The notes: generated from the letters alone by a model not told the origin. A stretch of DNA of 64,000 bases from Roseomonas aeriglobus (GCA_016937575.1 JAFHKN010000002.1:2790001-2854000); one strand, 5' to 3'. Counted from the stretch's first letter, positions 11,341-24,162 are shown. Made by a program: numbers and translations.

Positions 11341-13143
11341 TTAGTACACCCGCTTCTTCGGTTCGATGTACGCCACGTCGTCGGTCAGCGTGTAATCATG
11401 CACCGGCCGGTAATCGATGTTCACCGAACCGCCCTTGCCGCCCCAGCCGTCGAACGTCGCAATCGTATGCTTCATCCAGTTGGCGTCGTCGCGCTCGGGG
11501 AAGTCCTCGTGCATGTGCGCGCCGCGGCTTTCCTTGCGGTTTTCGGCGCAGCGGATCGTCACGACGGCCTGGCCGATCAGATTGTCGAGCTCCAGCGTCT
11601 CAATGAGGTCGGTGTTCCAGATCAGCGACCGGTCGGTGATGCCGATGTCGGTCATGCCCTGGTAGACCTGGTCCATGTGGGCGACGCCCTCGGCCAGCAG
11701 CTTGCTGTCGCGGAACACCGCGGCGTGGCGCTGCATCGTCTTCTGCATGTCGGCGCGGATCGTCGCGGTCGGCGTGCCGCCGGTGGCATTGCGGAAGTGG
11801 TCGAGCCGGGCGAGCGCCATGTCCTCCGAGCCCTTGGGCAGCGGATTGTGCGGCGTGTTCGGCTTGATCATCTCCTTCAGCCTGAGGCCCGTGGCACGGC
11901 CGAAGACGACGAGGTCGATGAGCGAGTTGGAGCCCAGACGGTTGGCGCCGTGCACCGAAACGCACGCCGCTTCGCCGACCGCGAACAGGCCGGGCACGAC
12001 GCTGTCGGGGTCGCCGTCCTTGTTGCGGACGACTTCGCCGTGATAGTTACAGGGGATGCCGCCCATGTTGTAGTGGACGGTCGGCACGACGGGCAGCGGC
12101 TTGCGGGTCAGGTCGACGCCGGCGAAGACCTTGCCGGTCTCGGTGATGCCGGGCAGCCGCTCGGCCAGCACCTTGGGGTCGATATGGTCGAGGTGAAGGA
12201 AGATATGATCCTTCTCCTTGCCCACGCCGCGGCCCTCGCGGATTTCCATGGCCATCGAGCGCGACACGACGTCGCGGCTGGCGAGGTCCTTGGCCGAGGG
12301 AGCGTAGCGCTCCATGAACCGCTCGCCTTCGGAGTTGGTCAGATACCCGCCCTCGCCGCGCGCACCCTCGGTGATGAGGACGCCGGCGCCGTAGATGCCG
12401 GTCGGGTGGAACTGGACGAACTCCATGTCCTGCAGCGGCAGGCCGGCGCGCAGCACCATGGCGTTGCCGTCGCCGGTGCAGGTGTGGGCGCTGGTCGCCG
12501 ACTGGTACACACGCCCGCCGCCGCCGGTCGCCAGCACAACGGCATGGGCGCGGAAGCGGTGGATGCTGCCGTCTTCCATGCACATGGCGATGACGCCGCG
12601 GCAGGCGCCGTCCTCCATGATCAGGTCGAGCGCGAAATATTCGATGAAGAAGTCGGCGTCATACTTCAGGCTCTGCTGGTAGAGCGCGTGGAGCATGGCG
12701 TGGCCGGTACGGTCGGCCGCGGCGCAGGTGCGCTGCACGGGCGGGCCGGCGCCCATGTTCTGCATGTGCCCGCCGAACGGCCGCTGGTAGATCGTCCCGT
12801 TCTCGTTGCGGCTGAAGGGCACGCCGGCGTGCTCCAGCTCGTACACCGCCTGCGGCGCGTTGCGGACCATATATTCGATCGCGTCCTGGTCGCCGAGCCA
12901 GTCGGAGCCCTTGACGGTGTCGTACATGTGCCACGACCAATGGTCCGGCGTGTTGTTGCCAAGAGAAGCGGCGATGCCGCCCTGCGCCGCCACGGTGTGG
13001 CTGCGGGTCGGGAACACCTTGGTGATGCAGGCGGTCTTCAGCCCCGCTTCGGCCGCGCCCATCGTGGCGCGCAGGCCCGAACCGCCCGCGCCGACGACGA
13101 CGGCGTCGTAGCTATGGTCGATGATCTTGTAGCTGTCGGCCAT
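11341..13143 (-). CDS. sdhA: Succinate dehydrogenase flavoprotein subunit
   Basis: SdhA, 600 aa, the catalytic flavoprotein of complex II, oxidising succinate to fumarate at the cytoplasmic face of the inner membrane. The N-terminal FAD Rossmann motif [12 protein letters not shown] is followed by the covalent flavin site [10 protein letters not shown] (His near residue 48). The active-site region [11 protein letters not shown] and the C-terminal [19 protein letters not shown] segment are present. Length is normal. The ATG shares one base with the sdhD stop (TGATG), so it is translationally coupled. The stop lies immediately beside a palindromic repeat array, and sdhB does not follow. Confidence 0.97.
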   Translation of the reverse strand: MADSYKIIDHSYDAVVVGAGGSGLRATMGAAEAGLKTACITKVFPTRSHTVAAQGGIAASLGNNTPDHWSWHMYDTVKGSDWLGDQDAIEYMVRNAPQAVYELEHAGVPFSRNENGTIYQRPFGGHMQNMGAGPPVQRTCAAADRTGHAMLHALYQQSLKYDADFFIEYFALDLIMEDGACRGVIAMCMEDGSIHRFRAHAVVLATGGGGRVYQSATSAHTCTGDGNAMVLRAGLPLQDMEFVQFHPTGIYGAGVLITEGARGEGGYLTNSEGERFMERYAPSAKDLASRDVVSRSMAMEIREGRGVGKEKDHIFLHLDHIDPKVLAERLPGITETGKVFAGVDLTRKPLPVVPTVHYNMGGIPCNYHGEVVRNKDGDPDSVVPGLFAVGEAACVSVHGANRLGSNSLIDLVVFGRATGLRLKEMIKPNTPHNPLPKGSEDMALARLDHFRNATGGTPTATIRADMQKTMQRHAAVFRDSKLLAEGVAHMDQVYQGMTDIGITDRSLIWNTDLIETLELDNLIGQAVVTIRCAENRKESRGAHMHEDFPERDDANWMKHTIATFDGWGGKGGSVNIDYRPVHDYTLTDDVAYIEPKKRVY

Positions 13144-13529
13144 CAGTCGATGCTTCCGGTGAAGGCGATCTTGAGGATCGAGAAAATGGCGGTCGCCGCA
13201 GCGCCCACCGTGAAGAGGTTGAGCAGGATCAGCCCGGCGACGCGGCTGGCGTCATGCTGATAATCCTCGATCACCACCTGCAGCCCGAGGCGGAAGTGGT
13301 AGAAGACCGAGGTCACGAGCAGGACCAAGGGAATCGCGGTCCACGGCGTCGACAGCCACTTGGTCACATCGGCCAGCGCATAACCCGGCAGGCGGGCGAT
13401 GCTGATGAAGAACCACAGCATCAGCAGCAGGTTGGTGCCCGCCGTCAGCCGCTGGTGCCACCAGTGATGCGTGCCTTCCTTGGCACTGCCCAGGCCACGA
13501 ACGCGGCCGATCGAGGTTCCGTTACCCAT
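13143..13529 (-). CDS. sdhD: Succinate dehydrogenase membrane anchor subunit
   Basis: SdhD, 128 aa, with three membrane helices (about residues 28-48, 62-82 and 98-122) anchoring SdhAB and helping form the quinone and haem b sites. The [16 protein letters not shown] opening and [17 protein letters not shown] (the haem-ligand His region and the conserved DY) are diagnostic. It lies 3 bp after sdhC and overlaps sdhA by one base. Length and order sdhC-sdhD-sdhA are normal for alphaproteobacteria. Confidence 0.95.
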   Translation of the reverse strand: MGNGTSIGRVRGLGSAKEGTHHWWHQRLTAGTNLLLMLWFFISIARLPGYALADVTKWLSTPWTAIPLVLLVTSVFYHFRLGLQVVIEDYQHDASRVAGLILLNLFTVGAAATAIFSILKIAFTGSID

Positions 13530-13532
13530 GTC

Positions 13533-13949
13533 TCAGCGCCCCAGAACGATATAGGCCCAGAAGGCCGCGGTCGCGACGACCGAGAAGGCGAGCGTGGCCA
13601 GTGCCGACTGCTTGTTGCCGCGCAGTTCGAAATTCGCGCCCAGATCCATGAACAGGTGGCGGATGCCGTTGGCCATGTGCTGGAAGAACGCCCAGGTGAG
13701 GCCAACGCCCAGCACCCAGCCGACGATGTTCAGCCGACCGTCGGCCAGCGTGAACACGTCGCGGAACGTGGCATAGGCGTCTTCGCCGGCCGCCGCGGCG
13801 GCGAGCCACCAGACGAACAGGATCGTGCCGACCGTCGCCATGCCGCTGCCGGTCGCGCGGTGCAGGATCGAGACGAGCATGTGCGGACCCCAGGTATAGA
13901 TCTGGAGATGCGGGGCCCGGGGGCGGGCGGGTTTGGACACGGTGGCCAA
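13533..13949 (-). CDS. sdhC: Succinate dehydrogenase cytochrome b556 subunit
   Basis: SdhC, 138 aa, the large membrane anchor of complex II. The family signature is clear: RPRAPHLQIYTW near the N-terminus, SILHRATGSGM (ubiquinone-site Ser and Arg, residues 27-36), and HMANGIRHLFMDLG near residue 90, including the haem b ligand His. Three membrane helices follow the usual spacing. It is the first gene of the sdhCDA unit; the promoter should lie in 13950-14118, shared with the divergent OmpA-family gene. Confidence 0.95.
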   Translation of the reverse strand: MATVSKPARPRAPHLQIYTWGPHMLVSILHRATGSGMATVGTILFVWWLAAAAAGEDAYATFRDVFTLADGRLNIVGWVLGVGLTWAFFQHMANGIRHLFMDLGANFELRGNKQSALATLAFSVVATAAFWAYIVLGR

Positions 13950-14118
13950 GGATTACGTCCTTCACGTCGCGAAAACGGATTGCCGCACCCCTTGGCGCGG
14001 GTGAACGCGGGATGCAAGCGCCTGAACCGTTCCTGTCACGCGGATCAAGCCCCGGTTCAAATGCGTCGGGCCATTTCGGAATCAAGGGAGCGGGGCATTT
14101 GTGACAGGAGATGTTCTG

Positions 14119-17456
<3,338 letters not shown>

Positions 17457-17624
17457 TCGATCGCCCGCGCTCCGGTGGGGTGCGGGCAATGATCCGTCGC
17501 GGGGGGAACGGACGACGGCCTGCCGCTTGCTTTGTTGGAATTGATTTGCTCTCGTCACTTCCGGTCGCAAGGCCGTCGCTCTTTGACGCCGTGAACCCCT
17601 GTCGCGCCCTCGCCCGGATAGGCG

Positions 17625-17659
17625 AAAGTGACAAAAGTGACAAAAGTGACAAAAGTGAC
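17625..17659. repeat. AAAAGTGAC 9-bp tandem repeat
   Basis: Four head-to-tail units (first AAAGTGAC, then three AAAAGTGAC) in the 284-bp spacer between gyrB and the convergent DUF885 gene. The spacer also has a short GCCCGC..GCGGGC hairpin at 17463-17487 just after the gyrB stop, a possible weak terminator. No gene is seen in it. Confidence 0.6.
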
Positions 17660-17740
17660 GAAGGCTGACGAATTGACCGCGGTATCGTAACTTTTGCCGC
17701 ACCGGCGCCACCGTCGTCGCGGCGGCGCCGACCCGAACCG

Positions 17741-19564
17741 TTACACCATCCGCGCTTTCACCACGCGCTCCAGCACCGCCAGCGGCATCCCGCCCAGCAG
17801 CAGGACCGAATGGAACTGTCGCGGGTCCCACCGGGCGCCCGCCTTCGCCTTGGCCGCGTCGCGCAACTCGACCCATTTGGTGTGGCCGATCTTGTAGCTG
17901 GTCGCCTGCCCCGGCCAGACGACATAGCGGTCGATCTCGTTCTGGCTGCGGTTGCGCGCAATGCCGGTCGTCGCCATCAGATAATCGGTCGCCTTCTCCC
18001 GGCTCCAGCGCTTGGCGTGCAGCCCGGAGTCGACGACCAGACGTGTCGCGCGGAACAGCAGGGACTGAAGATAGCCGACCTGCCCCAGCGGATCGCCGTC
18101 GAACATCCCCATCTCATCGGCCAGCTGCTCCGAATAGAGCGCCCAGCCTTCGCTGTAGCCGCTGAACCCGCTGCGCCGGCGAATGAGCGGGATGTCGTTG
18201 CTCTCCAGCGCCGTCATCACCTGCAGGTGATGCCCCGGCACCGCCTCATGATGGCTGAGCGTCGCCAGACCGAACTTCGGTCGGTCGAACGTGTCCTTCA
18301 GGTTGATGAAATAGACGCCCGGCCGCGACCCATCGAGCGTGGCGGCCTGATAATAGCCGCCAGGCGCGCCTGCCTCGATCGCGGGCGGCACGCGCCGCGC
18401 GACGACCTGCGCCTTCGGAACGTAGCTGAATTGCTCGGGCAGGCGCTTGGCCATCGCCGCGATCTGCGTGTCGAGCAGCGCGACGAGCGCCGCCTTGCCT
18501 TCGTCGGTGTTGGGGAAGAGCTGGTCGGGACGCTTGTTCAGTTCGACCAGCCGCGCGCCGACCGTACCTTGCGTCATCCCTTGCGCCTTAAGGATACTGT
18601 CGATCCGTGCGCCGATCTCGGCGACCTGCGCCAGGCCCAGGCGGTGGATCTCGTCGCCCGACAGCGGGACGGTGCTCGATGCCTCGGCCAGATGTGCGTA
18701 CAGCGCATCGCCGTGCGGCAGACGCCAGCAACCAGCGTCGTGCGTGGCCTTTGCGCGCAGCTCTGTCACGAGCGCACGCTGACGGTCGAGCGCCGGGAAC
18801 ACCTCGTTCGCCATGATCGCTTCGGCCTTTTTGCCCAGGTCGGGCGAAAGGCCGGCGGCGGCCAGCTTGGCGACGAAGCCCTTGACCGGCGTCGTGTCCG
18901 CCGCCTGCCGGTCGCGCAGCTCGGCGAGCAGCACGACCATGCGGTCGAGGACGAAGTCGGGCGGCGCGACGCCCTTTGCCGCGTCTTCCCGGGCACGGGC
19001 GACACTCTGGTCGATCGCTCGCGGGAAACGGGCCAGACGCGCGAGATAGGCGTCGGCGTCCTTCTGCGTCGCGACGCGGTGCTGGCCGTCGAGAAACTCG
19101 GGGATCGAGCGATAGGGCCCCGACAGCTGCGACAGGACATAGGGCGAATTGCCCGACCCATAGTCGAACGCTCCGCGCCGGATCGCGAGCTGCAGCTGAT
19201 AATCGACCACGTCGAAATCGATCTTCGCCGTGTCGGACAGGGTCGCGCGGTCGATGCGACGCAGCGCGGCCTGTTCGGCCCGGCTGCGCGCCAGCGAGCG
19301 CGCAGCTGCGCTGCGCGTCTCGTCGCCGAGCTGCGAACGCAACCCTTCCCGCGCGCCGGTGTCGAGCCCTAGCGACGTTGCCTGCTCGGGGCGCTCGGCG
19401 AGACGATCGTAGAAGAAACGGTCGAGCAACGCGCGCAAGGCGGCGTCGCCCGAACCGATCCGTTGTGCCTGCGCCGCCACCGTGGCCGGCAGCACTGCCG
19501 CCGCGGCGACGGCAGTACCGGTTTTCAGCATCGATCGGCGGTCGATATGCGTTTCCGTCGTCAT
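17741..19564 (-). CDS. Tat-exported DUF885 family protein (putative metallopeptidase)
   Basis: A DUF885 protein of 607 aa, exported in folded form. The N-terminus carries a twin-arginine signal (DRRSMLKTGTAVAAAAVLPA, residues 8-27, cleavage near AQA). The family hallmark HHEAVPGHHLQ near residue 440 resembles a gluzincin metal site with a downstream GWALYSE acidic motif. The N-terminal half is helical (ERPEQATSLGLDTG is typical). DUF885 members are thought to be peptidases or carboxypeptidase-like, but the substrate is unknown. The ATG at 19564 gives a proper Tat n-region; an earlier GTG at 19588 overlaps the upstream stop (GTGA) and is the alternative, so the pair is probably co-transcribed. 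Confidence 0.85.
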   Translation of the reverse strand: MTTETHIDRRSMLKTGTAVAAAAVLPATVAAQAQRIGSGDAALRALLDRFFYDRLAERPEQATSLGLDTGAREGLRSQLGDETRSAAARSLARSRAEQAALRRIDRATLSDTAKIDFDVVDYQLQLAIRRGAFDYGSGNSPYVLSQLSGPYRSIPEFLDGQHRVATQKDADAYLARLARFPRAIDQSVARAREDAAKGVAPPDFVLDRMVVLLAELRDRQAADTTPVKGFVAKLAAAGLSPDLGKKAEAIMANEVFPALDRQRALVTELRAKATHDAGCWRLPHGDALYAHLAEASSTVPLSGDEIHRLGLAQVAEIGARIDSILKAQGMTQGTVGARLVELNKRPDQLFPNTDEGKAALVALLDTQIAAMAKRLPEQFSYVPKAQVVARRVPPAIEAGAPGGYYQAATLDGSRPGVYFINLKDTFDRPKFGLATLSHHEAVPGHHLQVMTALESNDIPLIRRRSGFSGYSEGWALYSEQLADEMGMFDGDPLGQVGYLQSLLFRATRLVVDSGLHAKRWSREKATDYLMATTGIARNRSQNEIDRYVVWPGQATSYKIGHTKWVELRDAAKAKAGARWDPRQFHSVLLLGGMPLAVLERVVKARMV

Positions 19565-19584
19565 CGTCTGCGCGCGTCCGTCGA

Positions 19585-19926
19585 TCACTTGATCGCGTCC
19601 AGACCGGCCTTCAGCTTTGCCAGCGTATCGGCCGTCAGCAGATCGGGCGCCATCGGCGCCAGCTGGTTGAAGCTCATGCCCTTGAACTGTTCATACGCAG
19701 GATGTGCGGCGACACCGGGCAGAACGGCATCGACGGCCGCCTTGGCGCGCGGATCCGCCATCAACGCCTCGACCGGCGTATCGAGCGTGAACTTCGCCGC
19801 TGCTGCAGGCGCCGCGTTCGCAGCAGGCGCCGGGGCAGGCGCAGGCGCTGTGTGGCCGGCATGATCCTGCGTCGCCACGGGCGTCGATACGGCAGCGACG
19901 GACAGCAGGAAAAGGGCAAACGTCAT
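19585..19926 (-). CDS. Small secreted protein, unknown
   Basis: A 113-aa protein with a Sec signal peptide (MTFALFLLSVAAVSTPVATQ). An alanine-proline linker (APAPAPAPAANAAPAAAA) comes next, then a compact helical domain of about 60 residues (FTLDTPVEALMADPRAKAAV to the end). A GAGGA sits 8 bp before the ATG. It overlaps the DUF885 gene by GTGA if that gene starts at 19588. I do not recognise a family; the domain looks like small periplasmic helical proteins of sphingomonads. A further upstream open frame lacks signal or coding character. Confidence 0.65.
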   Translation of the reverse strand: MTFALFLLSVAAVSTPVATQDHAGHTAPAPAPAPAANAAPAAAAKFTLDTPVEALMADPRAKAAVDAVLPGVAAHPAYEQFKGMSFNQLAPMAPDLLTADTLAKLKAGLDAIK

Positions 19927-20290
19927 AGGAACATCCTCACATCGCGTCCCGCCCGGCCCGATGCCGGCAACGCAAGGCCGAACGGTAGCGTGCGGGAAGC
20001 AGGTTGCAACCGGCGGTATGTGAGCCGGGGTGCGAGGATGACGCCTCGCATGACGACGCGGGCTAGGGCCGTCGGTTAAGGCCTGCGGACGTCGCGCGCC
20101 ATGTCGCAACAGTCAGAGCTTGGCCGAACGACCGCCTGGCGCCGGGCGAAATCGGCTGGTCCGCAGTATCGCCGTCGCAACAGACGACTATCCTCGCCGG
20201 GTCGGAGGGAGACAATCTCGATCACATAAGTTGGTTGATGAGAGGCGTGGCGCTCGCCGCGCTCGAACCATCAATTGCGGGAGACATCGC
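19927..20290. other. Intergenic region, no gene seen
   Basis: A 364-bp spacer between two divergent genes, the secreted protein (minus) and the small protein upstream of the HPF gene (plus). It must carry both promoters. No hairpin, tRNA or convincing ORF is seen; reading frames here have high arginine content typical of non-coding GC-rich DNA. Confidence 0.5.
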
Positions 20291-20494
20291 ATGTCCGACA
20301 TCGAAGACCAGCAGACAATCGCCGCACGCGCGCTCGACACGAAAATGGCCAACGCCGAGCGACACCATCCCGACACCGACGATCATGCGAACGAAGGTAT
20401 CGTTTCGACGCCGCACGCCGATCAGGCCCCATCGGGGGCTTTCGATGCCGAAGGGCATCGTCCGGTTCTCGAACGTAGCCGGAAGGTGCGCTGA
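20291..20494 (+). CDS. Small hydrophilic protein upstream of the HPF gene
   Basis: A 67-aa acidic and histidine-rich protein (MSDIEDQQTIAARALDTKMA..., then ERHHPDTDDHANEG). There is no signal or membrane segment. Its stop shares a base with the next ATG (TGATG), so the two genes are coupled. GCGGGAGACATCGC precedes the start and provides GGGAG. It is unrecognised; because of the coupling it may act with the ribosome-hibernation-like protein. Confidence 0.55.
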   Translation: MSDIEDQQTIAARALDTKMANAERHHPDTDDHANEGIVSTPHADQAPSGAFDAEGHRPVLERSRKVR

Positions 20495-20811
20495 TGCTGG
20501 TTCAGATCAACACCGATAATCGGGTCGATGGCCCGCAGGACGTCGCCGACGGCTTCGAGGAACGGGTACGCACCCGACTGTCACGTTTCGGCGATCGACT
20601 GACTCGCGTCGAGGTGCATATTCGCGATGCCGATGGACACCGCAATGGGCCGGACGGGATCACGGTCAGCGTCGAAGCCCGTCCCGCCGGCGGCCAGCCG
20701 ATTACCGTCACCGACACCGGCAACGACCCCGGATCGACGCTCAACGGTGCGCTTCGCAAGGCGGTCGACGCCCTCGAAAGCAGCTTTGGCAAGCTCGACG
20801 CGGTCCGCTGA
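20494..20811 (+). CDS. HPF/RaiA family ribosome-associated protein
   Basis: A 105-aa protein of the short HPF/RaiA fold, which binds the 30S subunit in the decoding region during stationary phase or stress. The order fits: a beta strand (VQINTDNRV), a helix with DGFEERVRTRLSRFGDRL, strands VEVHIRD and ITVSVEARP, then a C-terminal helix NGALRKAVDALESSFGKLD. It lacks the long C-terminal dimerisation domain. It is coupled to the upstream 67-aa gene and closed by a strong hairpin. Confidence 0.78.
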   Translation: MLVQINTDNRVDGPQDVADGFEERVRTRLSRFGDRLTRVEVHIRDADGHRNGPDGITVSVEARPAGGQPITVTDTGNDPGSTLNGALRKAVDALESSFGKLDAVR

Positions 20812-20817
20812 TCCGCA

Positions 20818-20848
20818 ACCGGCGCGGCGGCTCGATCGCCGCGCCGGT
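20818..20848. terminator. Bidirectional hairpin terminator
   Basis: A perfect 12-bp stem (ACCGGCGCGGCG at 20818-20829, complement at 20837-20848) with a 7-base loop, placed between the stop of the HPF-like gene and the stop of the convergent SLC13 gene. Its position and symmetry fit a terminator serving both directions. Confidence 0.75.
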
Positions 20849-22647
20849 CACGCGATCAGCAGACGGATCGCGCAACATGTCGCAGCCCCCACCATCAGGT
20901 TCATCGGAATGCCGATCTTCAGGAAATCGGCGAACCGATAATCGGCCGCGGCATAGACCATCGTATTCGTCTGATAGCCGATCGGCGTCGCGAAGCTGGC
21001 GGACGCAGCGAACATGACAGCGACGATCAGCGGCCGGGGATCGGTGCCCGTGGCGCTGGCGATACCGATCGCGACGGGTGTCATGATGACGGCGACGGCG
21101 TTGTTCGTCACCGTTTCGGTCAGGATCGACGTCAGCAGATAGAGCACGGCGATGAGCATCAGCGGCGACAGCGTACGCAGCCACGGCGCCACCCAGGCAA
21201 CCACCATGTCCACCGTTCCGATCGCCTGCAGGCCGCTGCCGATCGCGAGCATCGCGAAGATCAGGACGAGCACACTGCCGTCGATCGCACTCCACGCCTC
21301 CTCCGGATCGATACAGCGCGTAATCAGGACGATGGCGACACCGATGATGGCAAGCGTCGCGACCGGCAGGACGCCAAGCGCGGCCAGCAGCACGACGATC
21401 GCCAGCGTCCCGATCGCGATCGGCGCGCGATGACGGCGGAAGCGTCGGACGTGGCTGGTGTCCTGCGCGATCAGATTGGGGTTCTCATGCAGCTCGAGGA
21501 TCGCCGATTCGCGCGCGGCCACCAGCAACTGGTCCGCTGCGCGAAGTCGCACGCTCCCCAGGTCGGGCCCCGGCAGGTGGCGTGCCCGTCCGATGCCGAG
21601 CACGCGCGCGGGCAGGTTGTTGAGGAAGGGAATGTCGCGCAGCGCCCGCCCGAGTGCGGGGTGCGTCGGCGCGATCGTCAGGCCAACCAGCCGCACGTCG
21701 GACGCGCGTTCGTCGTCGGCGAGGCGGATGGGATGGCCGACATTCTGCAGACCGACGATCAGTCCATCGCTGCGCGCTAGGTCGTCGATCTCGTTCGCCG
21801 AACTCGAAACGATCAGCCGGTCTCCGGTTCGCGGGATAAAATCGGTATCGATCCGACGGATCAGCTCGGTGCCTCGGCGAACGGCGATCAGCTTAATGGT
21901 CGCGCGCCTGAGTAGGGGCAGTTCGGACAGCCGCGTGATCGGCCGCACCAGTTCGAGTTCGGTCAGATAAGTTAGATGATGCCGGTCCTCTGCCGGATGA
22001 TCGGGCCGATCGGGAAGCAGCCGGGGCCCGAGGACGACCATCGTCGCGATGCCGGCCAGCATCGCGGCCAGCCCGACACCGGTAATCTCGAAGATCCCGA
22101 AACCCGGCTGTCCGTTCGCCCGCGCGACACCGTCGACCAGCAGGTTCGTCGAGGTGCCGACCAACGTCAGCGTCCCGCCAAGGATCGATAGATAGGACAG
22201 CGGGACCAGCAGACGCGTCGCGGCGATCCCCACCGCCTGCCCCAGCCTGCGGACCAGCGGGATCAGGACCATCACGACCGGCGTGTTGTTGATGAAGGCG
22301 GGGGCGACCGCAGCTCCGGTGAACATCTCGACGACGGTCTGCCGCGGCTTTCGCGCTGCCCGTCGGACGATCGTGCTCGCCAGCGCCTCGATCGTGCCGG
22401 TCCGCACCAAGGCCCCTGACAGGATGAAGAACGCGCCGATCGCGATCGGCGCGGGATTGGCGAAGGCCGCGGTGATCTGGGCAGGCCCGATCCACCCCAG
22501 TGCGATCATGAGCGCGGCACCAGCGACCGCGACGGTGACCGGGGGAAACCGCTCCGTCGCAAAGGCGATCAGCAGAAGGACGACGAAGACGAGACCGGCC
22601 ACGGCGCCGTGCGTCGACAGGAACGATGTCATCGCATCTATACGCAT
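20848..22647 (-). CDS. SLC13/DASS-family anion transporter with RCK_C (TrkA-C) insert
   Basis: A roughly 599-aa inner-membrane protein. The two transporter halves carry the SLC13-type re-entrant motifs: FINNTPVVMVLIPLV with GTLTLVGTSTNLLVDG in the first half, and TETVTNNAVAVIMTP with SFATPIGYQTNTMVY in the second. Between them (about residues 205-370) lies a soluble part with TrkA-C-like segments (TELELVRPI..., LRAADQLLVAARES). Members carry sulfate, dicarboxylates or arsenite-like anions; the substrate here is unknown. The start is uncertain: ATG 22647 (MRIDAMTSF) or 22632, neither with a strong ribosome binding site. Confidence 0.85.
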   Translation of the reverse strand: MRIDAMTSFLSTHGAVAGLVFVVLLLIAFATERFPPVTVAVAGAALMIALGWIGPAQITAAFANPAPIAIGAFFILSGALVRTGTIEALASTIVRRAARKPRQTVVEMFTGAAVAPAFINNTPVVMVLIPLVRRLGQAVGIAATRLLVPLSYLSILGGTLTLVGTSTNLLVDGVARANGQPGFGIFEITGVGLAAMLAGIATMVVLGPRLLPDRPDHPAEDRHHLTYLTELELVRPITRLSELPLLRRATIKLIAVRRGTELIRRIDTDFIPRTGDRLIVSSSANEIDDLARSDGLIVGLQNVGHPIRLADDERASDVRLVGLTIAPTHPALGRALRDIPFLNNLPARVLGIGRARHLPGPDLGSVRLRAADQLLVAARESAILELHENPNLIAQDTSHVRRFRRHRAPIAIGTLAIVVLLAALGVLPVATLAIIGVAIVLITRCIDPEEAWSAIDGSVLVLIFAMLAIGSGLQAIGTVDMVVAWVAPWLRTLSPLMLIAVLYLLTSILTETVTNNAVAVIMTPVAIGIASATGTDPRPLIVAVMFAASASFATPIGYQTNTMVYAAADYRFADFLKIGIPMNLMVGAATCCAIRLLIA

Positions 22648-22963
22648 GGGCGTCGCATTCGTACCCGCGGGCGTCCGTACGTCCGCCCGGTCTGCGACTG
22701 CACGCGCGATCGCGAACCGCCCTGCCTCTGTACCGCATGCCCTCTGCAACGGGTGCATCGGCGCCGCGTGGGAGAATGGGCACAACCGGCCCGGTACCGG
22801 CAAATGGTCCTGATCGGGAACCAGTGCGGCGGTGCAAACACTGTCATTTGGACGCGGCCTGGTCTGCGCTCGTCGGATCGCGAGCTCGGCCAGCGCGAAC
22901 TTAATTTTGATCAGTGTGGACCCGCCCGGATGAAAATGAGTTTGGAATCGTAAAGGGGACGAA
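22648..22963. other. Divergent promoter region, no gene seen
   Basis: A 316-bp spacer between the SLC13 gene and the oxidase operon. AT-rich patches near 22900-22960 (AACTTAATTTTGATCAGTG) are suited to a promoter for the operon starting at 22964, which has AAAGGGGACG as ribosome binding site. No ORF with coding character is seen. Confidence 0.5.
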
Positions 22964-23674
22964 ATGATCGACGTGTTCGGCAGCTATTGCGGGACCGCAC
23001 CCACTGCGTCGACCTGGGCGGCGCGGTGGAACGGCGATCCCGTGCTCGTGGTCGCGTTGCTGGTCTCGGCGGGCGTGATGACAAGGCTTCCGCATGGGCG
23101 GCGCACGGCCGGGCTGTCGGCCATCGGCGTTCTGGCCGTGGTGTTCCTGTCGCCGCTGTGCAGTCTGTCGGTTGCCCTGTTCACCGCGCGGACTGTGCAT
23201 CACCTGCTGTTGATCGGTCTGGCCGCGCCGCTGCTGGCAATCGCCCTGCCCCCACGTGCGTCGATATCGGCCCCGATCGCGCTGGCGCTTGCGACGGTCG
23301 TGCTCTGGGTGTGGCATATCCCCGCAGCCTATGACGCCGCGTTGTCGAACAAGGCGGTGTACTGGGTCATGCAGACCACCCTGCTCGCCAGCGCATGGGC
23401 CTATTGGGCTGCAGTGCGCCGGGCGGAGCCGCCACTGGCACTGGCGGTCATCGCGGCCGGAGCAGCGCAGATGGGGCTGCTGGGCGCGATCCTGACGTTT
23501 GTTTCGCGCCCGCTCTACACCGCGCATTCCTCCACGACGGTCGCCTTCGGCATCGGGCCCGTCGCCGATCAGCAAATGGCCGGCCTGTCGATGTGGGTGC
23601 TCGGCCTGATCCCCTACGCCGTCATCGGGGCAACCCTCGCGCGCAACTCCTGGCGACGGATGGCGGCGGCATGA
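22964..23674 (+). CDS. ctaG: Cytochrome c oxidase assembly factor CtaG (caa3 type)
   Basis: A 236-aa polytopic membrane protein of the caa3_CtaG family, which helps deliver copper during oxidase assembly. Diagnostic stretches are the WNGDP opening, LFTARTVHHLLLIGLAAPLLA (conserved HH), VWHIPAAYDAALSN, and the ending with AHSSTTVAFGIGPVADQQMAGLSMW. Six to seven helices are evident. It is the first gene of the oxidase operon, and its stop overlaps the next ATG (ATGA). It differs from the Cox11-type CtaG. Confidence 0.88.
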   Translation: MIDVFGSYCGTAPTASTWAARWNGDPVLVVALLVSAGVMTRLPHGRRTAGLSAIGVLAVVFLSPLCSLSVALFTARTVHHLLLIGLAAPLLAIALPPRASISAPIALALATVVLWVWHIPAAYDAALSNKAVYWVMQTTLLASAWAYWAAVRRAEPPLALAVIAAGAAQMGLLGAILTFVSRPLYTAHSSTTVAFGIGPVADQQMAGLSMWVLGLIPYAVIGATLARNSWRRMAAA

Positions 23675-24162
23675 TCCTGAGCATCGTGAAGGGGCTGCAT
23701 ATCGCTGCCCTGATCCTGTGGTGCGCAGGGCTGATCGCGCTGCCGCTTGTGCTTGCCAAGCACCGTCGCGGCGAAGCGCAGACGACCTATGCGCGGCTGC
23801 GCCTGCTGACCCATGACAGCTACACGATGATCGTCACCCCGGCCGCGGTGATCGCGATCGCGGCGGGCACGGCGCTGATCTACCTGCGCGGGGCGTTCGC
23901 GCCGTGGATGTTCGCCAAGCTGGTCGCGGTCGGCCTGCTCGTGTGCCTTCACGCCCTTGTCGGCCACACCGTGGTGCTGATGAGCGAGCGCCGCGGCGAC
24001 TATGCGCCTCCGCCGGCCGCACCGCTGGTCGTTGGCAGCATCGCCACGATGGTCGTCGTGCTGCTGTTGGTGCTTGCCAAGCCGATCGTCCCCGACATCG
24101 CGCCGGCCTGGCTCAAGGCGCCGCAGAACCGTCAGCTTCCGGTCGAAGAGACACCGATTTGA
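23671..24162 (+). CDS. CopD/HemJ-like membrane protein of the oxidase operon
   Basis: A 163-aa membrane protein with four predicted helices. The start KGLHIAALILWCAGLIALP has the conserved His and Trp of CopD/HemJ-like (DUF2269-like) proteins. A second segment, HDSYTMIVTPAAVIAIAAG, and later LHALVGHTVVLM add further His residues on helix faces, suggesting haem or copper binding. It overlaps ctaG by 4 bp, and its 3' end overlaps the convergent DUF2231 gene by about 30 bp. A role in copper or haem supply to the oxidase is inferred from context. Confidence 0.65.
   Translation: MILSIVKGLHIAALILWCAGLIALPLVLAKHRRGEAQTTYARLRLLTHDSYTMIVTPAAVIAIAAGTALIYLRGAFAPWMFAKLVAVGLLVCLHALVGHTVVLMSERRGDYAPPPAAPLVVGSIATMVVVLLLVLAKPIVPDIAPAWLKAPQNRQLPVEETPI

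Noticed and set aside
10370..11344. Repeat protein of about 324 aa (and an opposite 225-aa frame) over the 114-bp array
   Set aside because: Both strands are equally open because the period is a multiple of 3 and the DNA is stop-poor; no ribosome binding site, and the frame begins inside the preceding gene.
11398..13260. 620-codon open frame antisense to sdhA
   Set aside because: Same GC-skew artefact; it also crosses into sdhD without a start signal.
14101..14118. Upstream GTG start for the OmpA-family gene
   Set aside because: It would place the CAGGAG ribosome binding site inside the gene and disturb the signal peptide; ATG 14119 fits both.
17625..17659. Replication iterons (AAAAGTGAC) near gyrB
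   Set aside because: Only four short units, no DnaA boxes or replication genes beside them; similar runs occur in intergenic DNA by slippage.
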